This document shows positions 38,004-48,033 of a stretch of DNA of 64,000 nt, piece by piece. The DNA is from Cupriavidus metallidurans CH34 (GTDB lineage Bacteria; Pseudomonadota; Gammaproteobacteria; Burkholderiales; Burkholderiaceae): positions 2,294,001 to 2,358,000 of the forward strand of contig NC_007973.1 of the NCBI RefSeq assembly GCF_000196015.1, given 5' to 3'. The notes under the pieces were generated by a model. That model searched no databases. It was not told the DNA's origin and saw only the letters and a list, made by a program, of their open reading frames with translations. How positions within the stretch are numbered: position 1 is the stretch's first letter; the number at the start of each line of letters is the position of its first letter. Both the position numbers and the translations under genes were made by a program.

Positions 38004-38009
38004 ATTATA
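38004..38009 (-). promoter_or_regulatory. -10 box of the gltX promoter
   Basis: Perfect TATAAT on the minus strand. The -35 region at 16-18 bases is poor (GGAGAT/CGGAGA). Transcription would start near 37997, giving a leader of about 57 nt that contains the terminator-like hairpin. Confidence 0.55.
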
Positions 38010-38135
38010 CGCGCTGCCCGACACGATCTCCGCCCTGGAATCATTTATGCTGCCGCCAGTCTGACATTCGGCCATACGCGATGCGAGGCCCCATGGGGCC
38101 TCCAGCATCACATCCAGCAAGATCTCCTTCCCTCG

Positions 38136-39086
38136 ATGCAACGACGAAACTTCCTGGGCGCTTCGGCAGCGATGCTGCTGGCAGCCTGCTCCTTCGGCCC
38201 CAAGCCGGACGCGACAAACCCCGGCACCACTGCCGCCGTGCCACCCGTGGCGACCAACCCGCCCCGGCCAATCCGCATCGGCCTGGCGCTCGGCGGCGGA
38301 GCGGCGCGTGGCTTCGCGCACATTGGCGTGATCAAGGCGCTCGAAGCCCAGGGAATTCGCCCGGATATCGTCACGGGCACCAGCGCGGGCTCAGTGGTAG
38401 CGGCACTCTACGCGTCGGGCATGGATGGCTTTACGTTGAACAAGCTCGCGCTGACGATGGACGAAGCGACCATCGCCGACTGGGCCCTGCCCTTCGGCAC
38501 ACGCTTCGGCGGCTGGCTCAAGGGCGAGGCGCTGCAGAACTACGTCAACCGCCTGGTCAAGAATCGTCCGATCGAGTCGATGAAGCTGCCGCTCGGCATC
38601 GTTGCCACGGATCTCAAGACCGGTGAGCGGATTCTGTTCCGGCGTGGGAATACCGGCCAGGCCGTACGCGCATCGAGCAGCGTCCCGGGCGTATTCCAGC
38701 CGGTGGCGATCGGCGGCCACGACTACGTCGATGGTGGCCTGGTGGAGCCGGTACCAGTGGATGCCGCCCGCGAGATGGGCGCCGATTTCGTGATCGCGGT
38801 GAATATCTCTGCCGATCCGGCGAGTCAGAAAAATGGCGGGCAGAGTGGTGTCCTGCTGCAGACGACGGCCATCATGGGGCAGTCGATCAACAAGATGGCG
38901 CTGGCGCGCGCCGACGTTGTGATCCGGCCCGACCTGCCGGATATGGGCGGCAGCGATTTTACGTCGCGCAATCGGGCGATCCTGGCTGGCGAGCAGGCCA
39001 CATCTGCGGTACTAGCGGCATTGCGTGAAAAGCTGGCCGCCGCGCGCAATCGTCCGGCGACGGGCGGAACCGTCGCGACACAATAA
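38136..39086 (+). CDS. patatin-like phospholipase, lipoprotein
   Basis: A 316-residue serine esterase of the RssA/NTE type. A lipobox (LLAAC) after [13 protein letters not shown] predicts a lipid-anchored envelope protein. The catalytic dyad is in GTSAGS (GxSxG, from [19 protein letters not shown]) and DGGL ([12 protein letters not shown]). The oxyanion loop is [17 protein letters not shown] 38136 is chosen because it begins the signal sequence. Probably remodels membrane lipids; substrate unknown. Divergent from gltX. Confidence 0.9.
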   Translation: MQRRNFLGASAAMLLAACSFGPKPDATNPGTTAAVPPVATNPPRPIRIGLALGGGAARGFAHIGVIKALEAQGIRPDIVTGTSAGSVVAALYASGMDGFTLNKLALTMDEATIADWALPFGTRFGGWLKGEALQNYVNRLVKNRPIESMKLPLGIVATDLKTGERILFRRGNTGQAVRASSSVPGVFQPVAIGGHDYVDGGLVEPVPVDAAREMGADFVIAVNISADPASQKNGGQSGVLLQTTAIMGQSINKMALARADVVIRPDLPDMGGSDFTSRNRAILAGEQATSAVLAALREKLAAARNRPATGGTVATQ

Positions 39087-39136
39087 GCAGCGACACGCCG
39101 CGCCCGAACATCGCTCTCCCCCAAACAACACACAAC

Positions 39137-39166
39137 AAAAAAGGACTGCCTGAGCAGTCCTTTTTT
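39137..39166. terminator. bidirectional intrinsic terminator
   Basis: AAAAAAGGACTGC, loop CTGA, GCAGTCCTTTTTT. It lies between the convergent patatin and NlpC/P60 genes; both strands end in a U6 run. Confidence 0.88.
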
Positions 39167-39219
39167 GTTTTGCCTTCGGGATTTGCCGCTTCAGCAGCCG
39201 CAAATCCTAGGCACCGTAC

Positions 39220-39900
39220 TTAGCCACCGTAAAGCGAGCGGCCCTGGGCATTCGGATCGTAACGCTTGAGCGTCTCGATCATGTTGCTGGTGTTCTCGAC
39301 CGAGCCACGCGCCGAATCGTCGATACGGCGGGCACCGTTGTAGCGCGTCACCCAGTAGGCGGCACGCATGTCATCGACACGGATCTTGCTGCCGGTGGAC
39401 GGCGCGTGCACGAACTTGTTGTCGCCAATATAGATGCCGACGTGCGAGAACGTGTGGCGCATGGTGTTAAAGAACACCAGATCGCCGGGCCGCAGATCGT
39501 TCGCCGCAACCGTGGCGCCAACCTGGCTCATTTCGACGGAGCGACGGGGCAACATGAAGCCGAAGGTGTCGTTGAACACGTAGCGGACGAAGCCGCTGCA
39601 GTCCAGACCCGACTCGGGGCTGTTACCGCCGAAGCGATAACGAACACCGATCAGACCCAGCGCGTTCATGACCAGGTCGCCAGCTTTCGTGGCGACATTG
39701 CTGGTGGAGTTCATCATCGACGACAGCAAGCCACGCTTGCCTTCCGGATGCGCGTCCGTGACATCCGCACGGGCATCGATCCGGGCGTCGGTATCCTTGA
39801 ACACCGTATCCGCCAGCACTCCATTCGACACAGTCGCACCGCAGACAATGGCAATTCCAACGGCGGCGCGCGCCAGGGAATGAAGTACCGTTCGCTGCAT
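39220..39900 (-). CDS. NlpC/P60 (C40) family peptidoglycan peptidase
   Basis: A 226-residue secreted protein with signal peptide (LARAAVGIAIVCGATVSNGVLA). The catalytic domain starts near residue 95: LIGVRYRFGGNSPESGLDCSGFVRYVF with the nucleophile in DCSG, then LRPGDLVFFNTMRHTFSHVGIYIGDNKFVHAPS with the His. A cell-wall endopeptidase of the Spr/MepS group is likely. ATG 39900 has AGGAGAACC just upstream, so the longer open frame to 40056 is not needed. Confidence 0.92.
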   Translation of the reverse strand: MQRTVLHSLARAAVGIAIVCGATVSNGVLADTVFKDTDARIDARADVTDAHPEGKRGLLSSMMNSTSNVATKAGDLVMNALGLIGVRYRFGGNSPESGLDCSGFVRYVFNDTFGFMLPRRSVEMSQVGATVAANDLRPGDLVFFNTMRHTFSHVGIYIGDNKFVHAPSTGSKIRVDDMRAAYWVTRYNGARRIDDSARGSVENTSNMIETLKRYDPNAQGRSLYGG

Positions 39901-40095
39901 TGGTTCTCCTGATGATCGGACAAATCTGACCGGCGAGTAAGACAACACCGGACAGCGTGAAAACATCAGGGCGGATCGGACGCAAGAAGTACGCCAGTAG
40001 AAAAGCTCCCGTCTCGCACCAACCGCGTGCACTGCTGGTCTTCCCCAAGACCTCACGCGGCGGACGAACCACCCCCAAAAAACTTATCGGGCGAT

Positions 40096-40123
40096 CTTAA
40101 AGTAGCCGCCCTTGACATGTCAA
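40096..40123 (-). promoter_or_regulatory. promoter of the NlpC/P60 peptidase gene
   Basis: Within the 357-base gap 39901-40257. On the minus strand -35 TTGACA (40123-40118), 16-base spacer, -10 TTTAAG (40101-40096). The -35 is part of the palindrome TTGACATGTCAA. It would give a leader of about 190 nt. Nothing else recognisable was found in the gap. Confidence 0.5.
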
Positions 40124-40257
40124 AGATGGTTACAAATTTCCCTCAAATCGCCTGCAAATCAACGAACTAGCGCAAAAAACGCATCCAGTTTCTTGGTTTT
40201 CGCATAAACAGCGCATGTTACGCCGGCGTGTCAATGCATGATGCGACGCACATCAAA

Positions 40258-41907
40258 TCAAGCCGAACCTAGCTGGGCCGCCGCCATCAGCTTGCGTGTA
40301 TACGAATGTTGCGGTGCGCCGAGCACCGTTTCGGTCTCGCCCGACTCCACGACCTCGCCGTTCTTCATCACCACGACCCGGTGCGCCATGGCGCGAATCA
40401 CCGCCAAGTCGTGACTGATAAAGAGATAGCTGAGGTTGTACTTGTGCTGGAGCTGTGACAGCAGAGCCAGCACCTGCTGCTGAATCGACACGTCAAGTGC
40501 AGAAGTCGGCTCATCCAGCACCAGCACCTGCGGTTTCAGGATCAGCACACGGGCAATGGCGATACGTTGCCGCTGGCCACCCGAGAACTCGTGCGGGTAG
40601 CGCCCCAGCGCCGTGCGGTCGAGCCCCACTTCGCGCAGTGCCTCGATCACGCGCTCACGCGTTGCCTCGCGCGACAGGCCCGGCTGGTGCAGCGCGAGCC
40701 CCTCCTCCACGATCTGCTCGATCGTCATCCGGGGAGACAGCGACCCGAACGGGTCCTGAAATACCACCTGCATCCGTGAGCGTAACGCGCTGCGCTCCTT
40801 GCCCGTGCAGGTATCGAAGCTCCGGCCCAGGAACTGGATCGAGCCGCTACTCTTGCGCTGGAGCGCGAGCACGGCGTGAGCCAGCGTCGTCTTGCCTGAG
40901 CCCGACTCACCTACGATCCCGACCGTTTCCCCTTCGCGCAACTGCAGGTTCACCTCCTTCACAGCCGGGAATGCTTCCTTGAGGAACCAGCCCGCCATGC
41001 CAGGACGCTTCTTCATGTAGTTGACGCACAGCGCATCGGTCTCCAGCAGCACCGGGGCCAGCGGCACCAGCGGCAACACCTCGCGCCGGGGCCGACTGTC
41101 GATCAGCTTGCGTGTGTAGGGATGGTGCGGATTGGAGAAGACCTCGGCGGTCTCGCCCGTCTCGACCAGGACGCCCTTTTCCATCACGCCCACGCGCTGG
41201 GCGAACGCCCTGACCATGTTCAGATCGTGCGTGATCAGCATCACCGCCATGCCGAACTCGGCCTGCAGGTCGCGCAACAGATCCAGGATCTGGGCCCGGA
41301 TGGTCACGTCCAGCGCTGTGGTCGGCTCGTCGGCCAGCAACAGCTTGGGGCGGCACGCGAGCGCCATGGCGATCATCGCGCGCTGACGCTGGCCACCCGA
41401 CAACTGGTGCGGGAAGCTATTGAAACGGTTGGGCGCGTCGGTGATGCCGGTGCGCTCGAGCAGCGCAATCGCGCGATCGCGGGCAGCCCGGCGGTCCAGC
41501 CCTTCGTGCAGCGCCAGCGTCTCCACGATCTGGTTACCAATCGTGTAGAGCGGGTTAAGCGCCGTCATGGGCTCCTGGAAGATCATGGCGATTTCCGACC
41601 CGCGAATGCGGCGCATCTCGCGATCGGACACCTGCAGCAGATCTTCGCCCTCGAAACGGATCGAGCCCTGATAGTGCGCATCCTCGACCAGTCGAAGCAT
41701 CGCCAGCGCGGTCACGGTCTTGCCCGAGCCCGATTCGCCGACCAGCGCGTAGCGCTCGCCGGCCCGAAGGTCGAAACTCACTTCGCGCACCGCGCGCGTG
41801 GCGTGCTCGCCCTCCCCGAAGGTGACCGACAGGCGGTCCACGCACATTAGCTTGGTACCCGGCGCTGGCACTGCCGCCGGTTCGGTAAAGGTCATGGCCG
41901 TGCTCAT
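40258..41907 (-). CDS. yejF: peptide ABC transporter, double ATP-binding protein YejF
   Basis: A 549-residue fusion of two oligopeptide-type ATPases. The first has VGESGSGKTVTALAML and LSGGQRQRAMIAMALACRPKLLLADEPTTALD. The second has VGESGSGKTTLAHAVL and FSGGQRQRIAIARVLILKPQVLVLDEPTSALD. Each half has the OppD-type C-terminal tail. ATG 41907 overlaps the YejE stop by four bases. Last gene of yejABEF, which imports peptides and, in enterics, microcin C. Confidence 0.94.
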   Translation of the reverse strand: MSTAMTFTEPAAVPAPGTKLMCVDRLSVTFGEGEHATRAVREVSFDLRAGERYALVGESGSGKTVTALAMLRLVEDAHYQGSIRFEGEDLLQVSDREMRRIRGSEIAMIFQEPMTALNPLYTIGNQIVETLALHEGLDRRAARDRAIALLERTGITDAPNRFNSFPHQLSGGQRQRAMIAMALACRPKLLLADEPTTALDVTIRAQILDLLRDLQAEFGMAVMLITHDLNMVRAFAQRVGVMEKGVLVETGETAEVFSNPHHPYTRKLIDSRPRREVLPLVPLAPVLLETDALCVNYMKKRPGMAGWFLKEAFPAVKEVNLQLREGETVGIVGESGSGKTTLAHAVLALQRKSSGSIQFLGRSFDTCTGKERSALRSRMQVVFQDPFGSLSPRMTIEQIVEEGLALHQPGLSREATRERVIEALREVGLDRTALGRYPHEFSGGQRQRIAIARVLILKPQVLVLDEPTSALDVSIQQQVLALLSQLQHKYNLSYLFISHDLAVIRAMAHRVVVMKNGEVVESGETETVLGAPQHSYTRKLMAAAQLGSA

Positions 41908-43034
41908 CGGACGGCCTCCGCTGCCCCGCCACGTGCCGGCACCTTCGGCGCCACGCGGCCGCGCATCTGGGCCAGGCCCATGCGCGTGTCGAACGCATCG
42001 CGCAGCGCGTCTCCCATGAACGTCAGCAGCAGCAGTGTCAGCACCAGCACCGCGAAGGTCGACAGGGAAATCCACCACGCATCGAGATTTGCCTTGCCCT
42101 GCGCCAGCAGCTCGCCCAGGCTAGGCGTGGTCGGCGGCACGCCAAGACCGAGGAAATCCAGACTCGTGAGCGCCAGAATCGCCGCGCTCATCCGGAACGG
42201 CAGGAACGTGATCACCGGCGTCAGGCTGTTCGGCAGGATATGCCGCCACATGATCTGCACATTCGACAAACCCAGCGCGCGGGCCGACTTGACGTAGTCG
42301 AGCGAGCGATTGCGGTAGAACTCGGCGCGCACGTAGTCGGACAGCCCCATCCAGCCAAACAGCGACAGCAGGATGATCAGCAGCGCCAGACTCGGCTCGA
42401 AGATCGAGGCAAAGATGATCAGCAGGTACAGCTCGGGCATCGAGCCCCATATCTCGATCGCGCGTTGCGACATGAGGTCGAACCGGCCGCCGAAGAACCC
42501 CATCAGCGCGCCCGTCAGCGTGCCGACCAGCACGCCGATGACGGTCAGTGCCAGCCCAAACAGCACGGATACGCGGAATCCATATAGCAAGCGAGCCAGC
42601 ACATCGCGGCCACGGTCATCGGTGCCAAGCCAGTTTTCCGCCGAGGGCGGCGCCGGATTCGGCTCCTTGGCGAAGTAGTTGATCGAATCGTACGAATAGC
42701 GGTTTAGCGGAAAAATCGCGAAATTGCCATGCGTCGTAATTCGCTCGAGGATGAACGGATCAAGATAGTCGGTGCGCGTTGGGAAATCGCCGTCGAACGT
42801 GGTTTCCGGGTAGACCTTGGCGATCGGCAGGTAGTACTCGCCCTTGTAGCGGACCAACAGCGGCCGGTCGCTCGACAGCACCTCGGCGCACAGGCTCAGC
42901 ACGAACAGCGCCACGAACAGGATCAGGCTCCAGTAGCCAAGCCGGTTGCGACGGAACCGTTGCCAGGCGCGCTGACGCGGAGACAGCGAGTGCGGCAGCC
43001 CGTTCTGGATTGGGGCGCGTTTGAAGGGATTCAT
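41904..43034 (-). CDS. yejE: peptide ABC transporter permease YejE
   Basis: A 376-residue DppC-type permease with an N-terminal helix (YWSLILFVALFVLSLCAEVLSSD), a large periplasmic segment (residues about 60-150) typical of YejE, and the transport domain with GTDDRGRDVLARLLYGFRVSVLFGL. It ends LLTFMGDALRDAFDTR. ATG 43034 overlaps the YejB stop (ATGA). Confidence 0.94.
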   Translation of the reverse strand: MNPFKRAPIQNGLPHSLSPRQRAWQRFRRNRLGYWSLILFVALFVLSLCAEVLSSDRPLLVRYKGEYYLPIAKVYPETTFDGDFPTRTDYLDPFILERITTHGNFAIFPLNRYSYDSINYFAKEPNPAPPSAENWLGTDDRGRDVLARLLYGFRVSVLFGLALTVIGVLVGTLTGALMGFFGGRFDLMSQRAIEIWGSMPELYLLIIFASIFEPSLALLIILLSLFGWMGLSDYVRAEFYRNRSLDYVKSARALGLSNVQIMWRHILPNSLTPVITFLPFRMSAAILALTSLDFLGLGVPPTTPSLGELLAQGKANLDAWWISLSTFAVLVLTLLLLTFMGDALRDAFDTRMGLAQMRGRVAPKVPARGGAAEAVR

Positions 43035-44080
43035 CGATGCATCCCCTCGAAGTGAATACGAGGATCGACCATCACGTAGCAAATGTCCGAAATCAGGCGC
43101 GTCACCAGACCGATCAGCGTGAACAGGTACAGCGTGCCGAGCACCACGGGGTAGTCACGACGCAGCACCGCCTCATAGGACAGCAGACCCAGCCCGTCGA
43201 GCGAAAACAGTGTTTCGATCAGCAGCGAGCCGGTGAAGAACGCGCCGATAAACGCCGCCGGGAACCCCGTCACGAGCGGAATCAGCGCGTTACGGAACAC
43301 ATGCTTCCAGAGCACGCGGTGCTCGGACAGGCCCTTGGCCCGCGCGGTCAGCACGTACTGCTTGCGGATTTCCTCCAGGAACGCATTCTTGGTCAGCATG
43401 GTGACCACGGCGAAGCTGCCCACGACCGATGCCGTGATCGGCAGCACCAGGTGCCAGAGGTAATCCATCACCTTGCCCATGAGCGACAACTGGTCCCAGT
43501 CATCGGAGGTCAGGCCGCGCAGCGGGAACCACTGCACGAACGTGCCGCCGCCAAACAGCACCAGCAGCAGCACGCCGAGCACGAAGCCGGGGATCGCATA
43601 CCCCACCAGCACGATCATGCTGCTGATCACGTCGAAGCGGCTGCCGGCCCGGATTGCCTTGGAGATGCCCAGCGGCACCGATATCAGATAGGTCAGGAAG
43701 AATGTCCAGAGCCCCAGGCTGATCGACACAGGCATCTTCGACTTCACCAGTTCCCAGACGCTGCGGTGCTGGAAGTAGCTCTGGCCGAGGTCGAACTTTG
43801 CAAAGCGCTTGAGCATCAGGAAATAGCGCTCGATCGGCGGCTTGTCGAAACCGTACAGCGCCTGGATCTCCTTGATCTTGTCCGGGTCCACGCCGCGACG
43901 GCCGCGATACTCGGCACCGCCGCCGCTGGCCTCGGCAGCACCGCCCCGCCCTTTCATCTCAAGCATCATCTGCTCGACTGGGCCACCGGGCACGAACTGG
44001 ATCACGACGAACGTAAGCGTAATGACGCCGATCAACGTCGGAATCATCAGCAGAATGCGCTTCAACAGATAGGCAAGCAT
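43031..44080 (-). CDS. yejB: peptide ABC transporter permease YejB
   Basis: A 349-residue DppB-type permease. It opens MLAYLLKRILLMIPTLIGVITLTFVVIQFVPGGPVEQMM. A Gly/Arg-rich insert near residues 45-65 (GRGGAAEASGGGAEYRG) and the typical IKEIQALYGFDKPPIERYF follow. Five to six membrane helices. Eighteen bases after yejA and coupled to yejE. Confidence 0.94.
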   Translation of the reverse strand: MLAYLLKRILLMIPTLIGVITLTFVVIQFVPGGPVEQMMLEMKGRGGAAEASGGGAEYRGRRGVDPDKIKEIQALYGFDKPPIERYFLMLKRFAKFDLGQSYFQHRSVWELVKSKMPVSISLGLWTFFLTYLISVPLGISKAIRAGSRFDVISSMIVLVGYAIPGFVLGVLLLVLFGGGTFVQWFPLRGLTSDDWDQLSLMGKVMDYLWHLVLPITASVVGSFAVVTMLTKNAFLEEIRKQYVLTARAKGLSEHRVLWKHVFRNALIPLVTGFPAAFIGAFFTGSLLIETLFSLDGLGLLSYEAVLRRDYPVVLGTLYLFTLIGLVTRLISDICYVMVDPRIHFEGMHR

Positions 44081-44098
44081 GGCCGTCCGGGTTCGGGA

Positions 44099-45985
44099 TT
44101 ACTGGGTCTTTGGCACCAGGTCATTGCGCCACCAGTTGGAGAGGATCCAGCCTTCCGCCGTGTAGAAGTACGGCAGACGCGTCGGGTACGCCATCTCCTT
44201 GCGATATGCCACACGATGGAACGCACTGTACCAGTTTGGCACGATGTAGTAGCCATGCATCAGCACACGGTCGAGCGCGCGGCCGGCGGTAATCAGTTCA
44301 TCGCGCGATCGGGCGTGCAGCAACGTGTCGACAAGCTTGTCGACCGCCGGCGATTTCAGGCCGAACAGGTTGTCGGAACCGGGCGTGCCCGCCGCTTCAG
44401 CCGTGAAGCGGTCGCGCAGTTCGTTGCCGGGGCTCTGGGAATCCGGGAAACGGATCGACACCATGTCGAAATCGAAATCCTCGAGCCGCTTCTGGTACAG
44501 CGCGAAGTCCGTGGTGCGCTGGTTCACCTCGATGCCGAGCTTCTCCAGGTTACGGATGTACGCCGTGATAACCCGACTCATGGCGCCGCCGTCATCCAGG
44601 AATTCGAACACCATCGGCTCGCCCTTGGCATTGCGCAGCGCACCATCTGAATAGGTCCACCCCGCCTGCGCCAGCAACCGGCGCGCATCGCGCAGGTTGT
44701 CGCGCAGGGAGCGCGGCGGGTTCGTCGTGGGCTGCACGACATCCGCGCCGAACACTCCGGCCGGCAACTCGGCGCGCAGCGGCTCCAGCAACGCCAGTTC
44801 ACCCGGCCCCGGCTTGCCATCGAAGGTGGTGCTGGCGGCCAGTTCGCTGTTCGAGAACCAGCTGTCAAGCCGCTTGTAGGCCCCGTAGAACAGTTGCCGG
44901 TTCAGCCACTCGAAATCTAGCGCGAGGATCAGCGCCTGGCGCACCCGCACATCCTGGAACATCGGCTTGCGCATGTTCATCACGAAGCCCTGCATCCCGG
45001 CGCCATTGCGGTGCGGGAACTCGGTCTTGATCAGCTCCCCTTCCTTGAAACGCGTGCCGACGTAGCTCTTGGCCCAGTTTTTTGACCGATATTCGACGAT
45101 CGCATCGAACTCGCCGGCCTTGAATGCCTCGAGTTTGGCCGTTTCGTCCTTGTAGAGACGGTAGACCACCCGGCCGAAATTGAACGTGCCGCGGCGTACC
45201 GCCAGATCCTTGCCCCAGTATTTCGGGTCGCGCGCGAACACGATGCCACGCCCGGCGTCGTAGCGTTCGATCTTGTACGGTCCGCTGGTGATCGGCTCCT
45301 CGAAGGTCAGCTTGTCGAACGATACCTTCTCGGTCCACTTCTTCGAGAACACCGGGAGCGAGCCGACAATCAGCGGCAGTTCGGGATTGCGTTGCTTGAA
45401 GTCAAATCGCACCGTGCGTTCGCCGGTCACCACCACGGCTTTCACATCGGTGCACATGCTGCGATAGCCCGGGCTCGCGAACTTGCTCATCAGCATGTCG
45501 TACGAATACTTGACGTCCGACGCCAGCACGGGGTCGCCGTTGACAAAGCGTGCCTCGCGGCGAATTTGGAACGTCACCGACAACTCGTCCGGCGCCACCG
45601 TGACATCGTCGGCCAGCAGGCCATAGGAGCTGGCGGTCTCGTCGGCGCTGCTGATCAGCAGCGACTCGAACATCAGGGCGTTGAGCCCCGGCGCGGACGT
45701 GCCCTTCAGAGTGAACGGGTTGAACTTGTCGAAACTGGTGCGGCGGTCCGGGTTGGCCAGGGTCAGCGTGCCCCCCTGCGGGGCATCGGCATTGACGTAG
45801 TCGAAATGCTTGAAGTCCGGCGGATACTTGAGGTCGCCGTGGAGCGCAAAGCCGTGGGCTGCGAAAGCAGATAAGGGAAAACCCGAAGCCAGCACGATCG
45901 ACAGCGCCGCCCACCCTTGCACTACCGCGCGTCGACAGAAGCACTGCCCTGCCGCCCGAAGCGGCCAACGTGCACGAATCAGCAT
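44099..45985 (-). CDS. yejA: peptide-binding protein YejA of ABC importer
   Basis: A 628-residue SBP family 5 protein. Signal peptide ends near LASGFPLSAFAAHG. The mature start AAHGFALHGDLKYPPDFKHFDYVNADAPQGGTL is YejA-typical. ATG 45985 precedes a long basic stretch (RARWPLRAAGQCFCRR), so a later start is possible; the open frame upstream to 46084 is not supported. First gene of yejABEF, divergent from fabI across 209 bases. Confidence 0.92.
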   Translation of the reverse strand: MLIRARWPLRAAGQCFCRRAVVQGWAALSIVLASGFPLSAFAAHGFALHGDLKYPPDFKHFDYVNADAPQGGTLTLANPDRRTSFDKFNPFTLKGTSAPGLNALMFESLLISSADETASSYGLLADDVTVAPDELSVTFQIRREARFVNGDPVLASDVKYSYDMLMSKFASPGYRSMCTDVKAVVVTGERTVRFDFKQRNPELPLIVGSLPVFSKKWTEKVSFDKLTFEEPITSGPYKIERYDAGRGIVFARDPKYWGKDLAVRRGTFNFGRVVYRLYKDETAKLEAFKAGEFDAIVEYRSKNWAKSYVGTRFKEGELIKTEFPHRNGAGMQGFVMNMRKPMFQDVRVRQALILALDFEWLNRQLFYGAYKRLDSWFSNSELAASTTFDGKPGPGELALLEPLRAELPAGVFGADVVQPTTNPPRSLRDNLRDARRLLAQAGWTYSDGALRNAKGEPMVFEFLDDGGAMSRVITAYIRNLEKLGIEVNQRTTDFALYQKRLEDFDFDMVSIRFPDSQSPGNELRDRFTAEAAGTPGSDNLFGLKSPAVDKLVDTLLHARSRDELITAGRALDRVLMHGYYIVPNWYSAFHRVAYRKEMAYPTRLPYFYTAEGWILSNWWRNDLVPKTQ

Positions 45986-46132
45986 CCGGTTGCAGACCTC
46001 CACAATGCCCAGGACAGCCCGGCGGCTTGTGGCCGGGCGAAGTTGTGCGACAATTTTACATGCGTTCGGGTGGCCAACAGCCATCCGGACATTCCCTCTA
46101 CGCGGTGCAACAAAAGCGGGAAAGTTTGCTTA

Positions 46133-46162
46133 TTGTGCATCGGCCATGGGCCATCGCATAAA
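46133..46162 (+). promoter_or_regulatory. probable fabI promoter
   Basis: -35 TTGTGC (46133-46138), 18-base spacer, -10 CATAAA (46157-46162), with TAAAAT shifted by two as an alternative. A GGAG ribosome site at 46186-46189 precedes the ATG at 46195. Confidence 0.5.
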
Positions 46163-46194
46163 ATACGCCCGCCCCACACATATTTGGAGAATCT

Positions 46195-46977
46195 ATGGGA
46201 TTTCTGGCAGGTAAGCGGATCCTGATTACCGGTTTGCTTTCGAACCGTTCGATCGCCTACGGCATTGCAGCAGCGTGCAAGCGTGAAGGCGCGGAACTGG
46301 CGTTCACTTATGTCGGCGAACGATTCAAGGACCGCATCACGGACTTCGCCAAGGAATTCGGCTCCGACATGATCTATGAGTGCGACGTAGGTAGCGATGA
46401 ACAGATCGACGCCACGTTTGCCGCACTGGGGCAGCGCTGGGAAAAATTCGACGGTCTGGTGCACTCGATCGGCTTCGCGCCGCGCGAAGCCATCGCCGGC
46501 AACTTCCTGGACGGGCTGTCGCGTGAAGGCTTCCGGATCGCACACGATATCTCGGCCTACAGCTTCCCGGCACTGGCCAAGGCCGCGATGCCGCTGCTCA
46601 ATGACAAGGCATCGCTGCTGACGCTGACCTACCTGGGCGCCGAGCGTGTGGTACCGAACTACAACACGATGGGCCTGGCCAAGGCTTCGCTCGAAGCCAG
46701 CGTGCGCTACCTGGCGTCGGCGGTCGGCCCGCGCGGGATGCGTGCCAACGGCATTTCGGCCGGTCCGATCAAGACCCTGGCCGCCTCGGGCATCAAGGAC
46801 TTCAGCCGCCTGCTCAAGCATTTCGAAGACGTGGCACCGATCCGTCGCAACGTGACGATCGAAGAAGTCGGCAACGTCGCGGCCTTCCTGCTGTCGGATC
46901 TGGCCAGCGGCGTGACCGGCGAGATCACGTATGTCGACGGCGGCTACAACATCGTGGGCACGGCCGTCGAGGACTGA
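46195..46977 (+). CDS. fabI: enoyl-[acyl-carrier-protein] reductase (NADH) FabI
   Basis: A 260-residue short-chain dehydrogenase that performs the last reduction in fatty acid elongation and is the triclosan target. Nucleotide site [29 protein letters not shown]. Catalytic Tyr-x6-Lys in [14 protein letters not shown]. Tail [12 protein letters not shown]. Full length. Neighbouring yejABEF is divergent. A terminator follows at 47006. Confidence 0.96.
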   Translation: MGFLAGKRILITGLLSNRSIAYGIAAACKREGAELAFTYVGERFKDRITDFAKEFGSDMIYECDVGSDEQIDATFAALGQRWEKFDGLVHSIGFAPREAIAGNFLDGLSREGFRIAHDISAYSFPALAKAAMPLLNDKASLLTLTYLGAERVVPNYNTMGLAKASLEASVRYLASAVGPRGMRANGISAGPIKTLAASGIKDFSRLLKHFEDVAPIRRNVTIEEVGNVAAFLLSDLASGVTGEITYVDGGYNIVGTAVED

Positions 46978-47005
46978 TCCCGGCTTCGCACCGCCCCTGC
47001 GATCC

Positions 47006-47032
47006 AGGCGCCCCAACACGGGGCGCCTTTTT
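47006..47032 (+). terminator. intrinsic terminator after fabI
   Basis: AGGCGCCCC, loop AACAC, GGGGCGCCT then TTTT. Nine-bp perfect stem, 28 bases after the fabI stop, just before the convergent LysR gene. Confidence 0.85.
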
Positions 47033-47038
47033 GTTTCT

Positions 47039-47929
47039 TCAGGCCACCGCCTCGATCGCCGCCACGGCCCGCCCGGCGGCCGGCGAGAGCGTCCGCTGCG
47101 CAAGCCGCACGACCGCGAACTGCATCGTCATGGCGGGCAGACCCGGAACGTCGAGCGGCACCAGACTCCCCGCCGCCGTCTCATCGCGGACGGCACGCGC
47201 TGGCGCCAGCAACACCGCATCGGTATGTTTGGCGAGATAGGTCAAGGCCCGGAAATCGTTGCTTTCCACCTGAAACGGCAGTGCCTCCCCCGGCTTGCAG
47301 CGCAACACCTTGCGCAGCCGCTCGTGCGTTTCGGGCGGGAACACCACCGATACCAGCGCTGCCTCCCTTAGCGCCGGCAGCAACACGGGCCGCCTCGCCA
47401 GCGGATGCCCCTGCCGCACGAACAGGCCAGCCGACTCCTCCGGCAGCCGCTGCACTTCCAGCTCGGCCAGGGTCGGCACTGTGCTCTGCTCGATCACGAC
47501 GAAATCCAACCGCTCGGCGCGCAACGCGTCAAGCAGCGCGCGAGGATCACTAACCTCGGTCGCAATCTGCAGCCCGGGCCACTCCCGGTGCAGCAGGCAA
47601 AGCACCTCCGGCAGCAGCATCGCTGCCGGAAAGGCGCCGAGTCCGATCTGGACGCTGCCGATCTCGTGCTGCCGCACCAGCGTCAGGTCGCGGGTCAGGC
47701 AGTGCGTCTCGAACAGGATGCGCCGGGCGCGCTCGGTGACCATGCGCCCGACAGCGGTCAGCGTCACGCCGCGTGTGCCGCGATCGAACAGCACCGCGCC
47801 GGCTTCCTCTTCCAGTGTCTGGATGCTTCGCGTCAACGCCGGCTGACTCAGATGGACCCGCCGCGCCGCCGCTGCCAGGGAGCCCTCCTCCGCCACCGCG
47901 ACCAGATGTTCAAGCCGTTTGAGATTCAT
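47039..47929 (-). CDS. LysR family transcriptional regulator
   Basis: A 296-residue regulator. MNLKRLEHLVAVAEEGSLAAAARRVHLSQPALTRSIQTLEEEAGAVLFDRGTRG is the DNA-binding part. ATG 47929 is chosen because the HTH starts there; the frame runs to 48091 through the divergent promoter region. It faces the alkylsulfatase gene across 104 bases, a typical regulator-target pair, so it probably controls it. Confidence 0.92.
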   Translation of the reverse strand: MNLKRLEHLVAVAEEGSLAAAARRVHLSQPALTRSIQTLEEEAGAVLFDRGTRGVTLTAVGRMVTERARRILFETHCLTRDLTLVRQHEIGSVQIGLGAFPAAMLLPEVLCLLHREWPGLQIATEVSDPRALLDALRAERLDFVVIEQSTVPTLAELEVQRLPEESAGLFVRQGHPLARRPVLLPALREAALVSVVFPPETHERLRKVLRCKPGEALPFQVESNDFRALTYLAKHTDAVLLAPARAVRDETAAGSLVPLDVPGLPAMTMQFAVVRLAQRTLSPAAGRAVAAIEAVA

Positions 47930-48033
47930 ATATGCGTAGATTGCATTGCTGCGATACGAAATTTGCACTTGAATTATAGGTCCGCACCGCATCCAATGAC
48001 TCTTTTCCCGACTCAGCCCTGTAGAGCCTACCC

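Noticed and set aside
37941..38321. Upstream extension of gltX by 127 codons
   Set aside because: Passes through the -10 box and leader hairpin; no synthetase similarity; the standard start is at 37940.
43037..44650. 537-codon open frame on the plus strand
   Set aside because: Antisense to yejB and yejA; His/Gln/Arg-rich, no recognisable domain.
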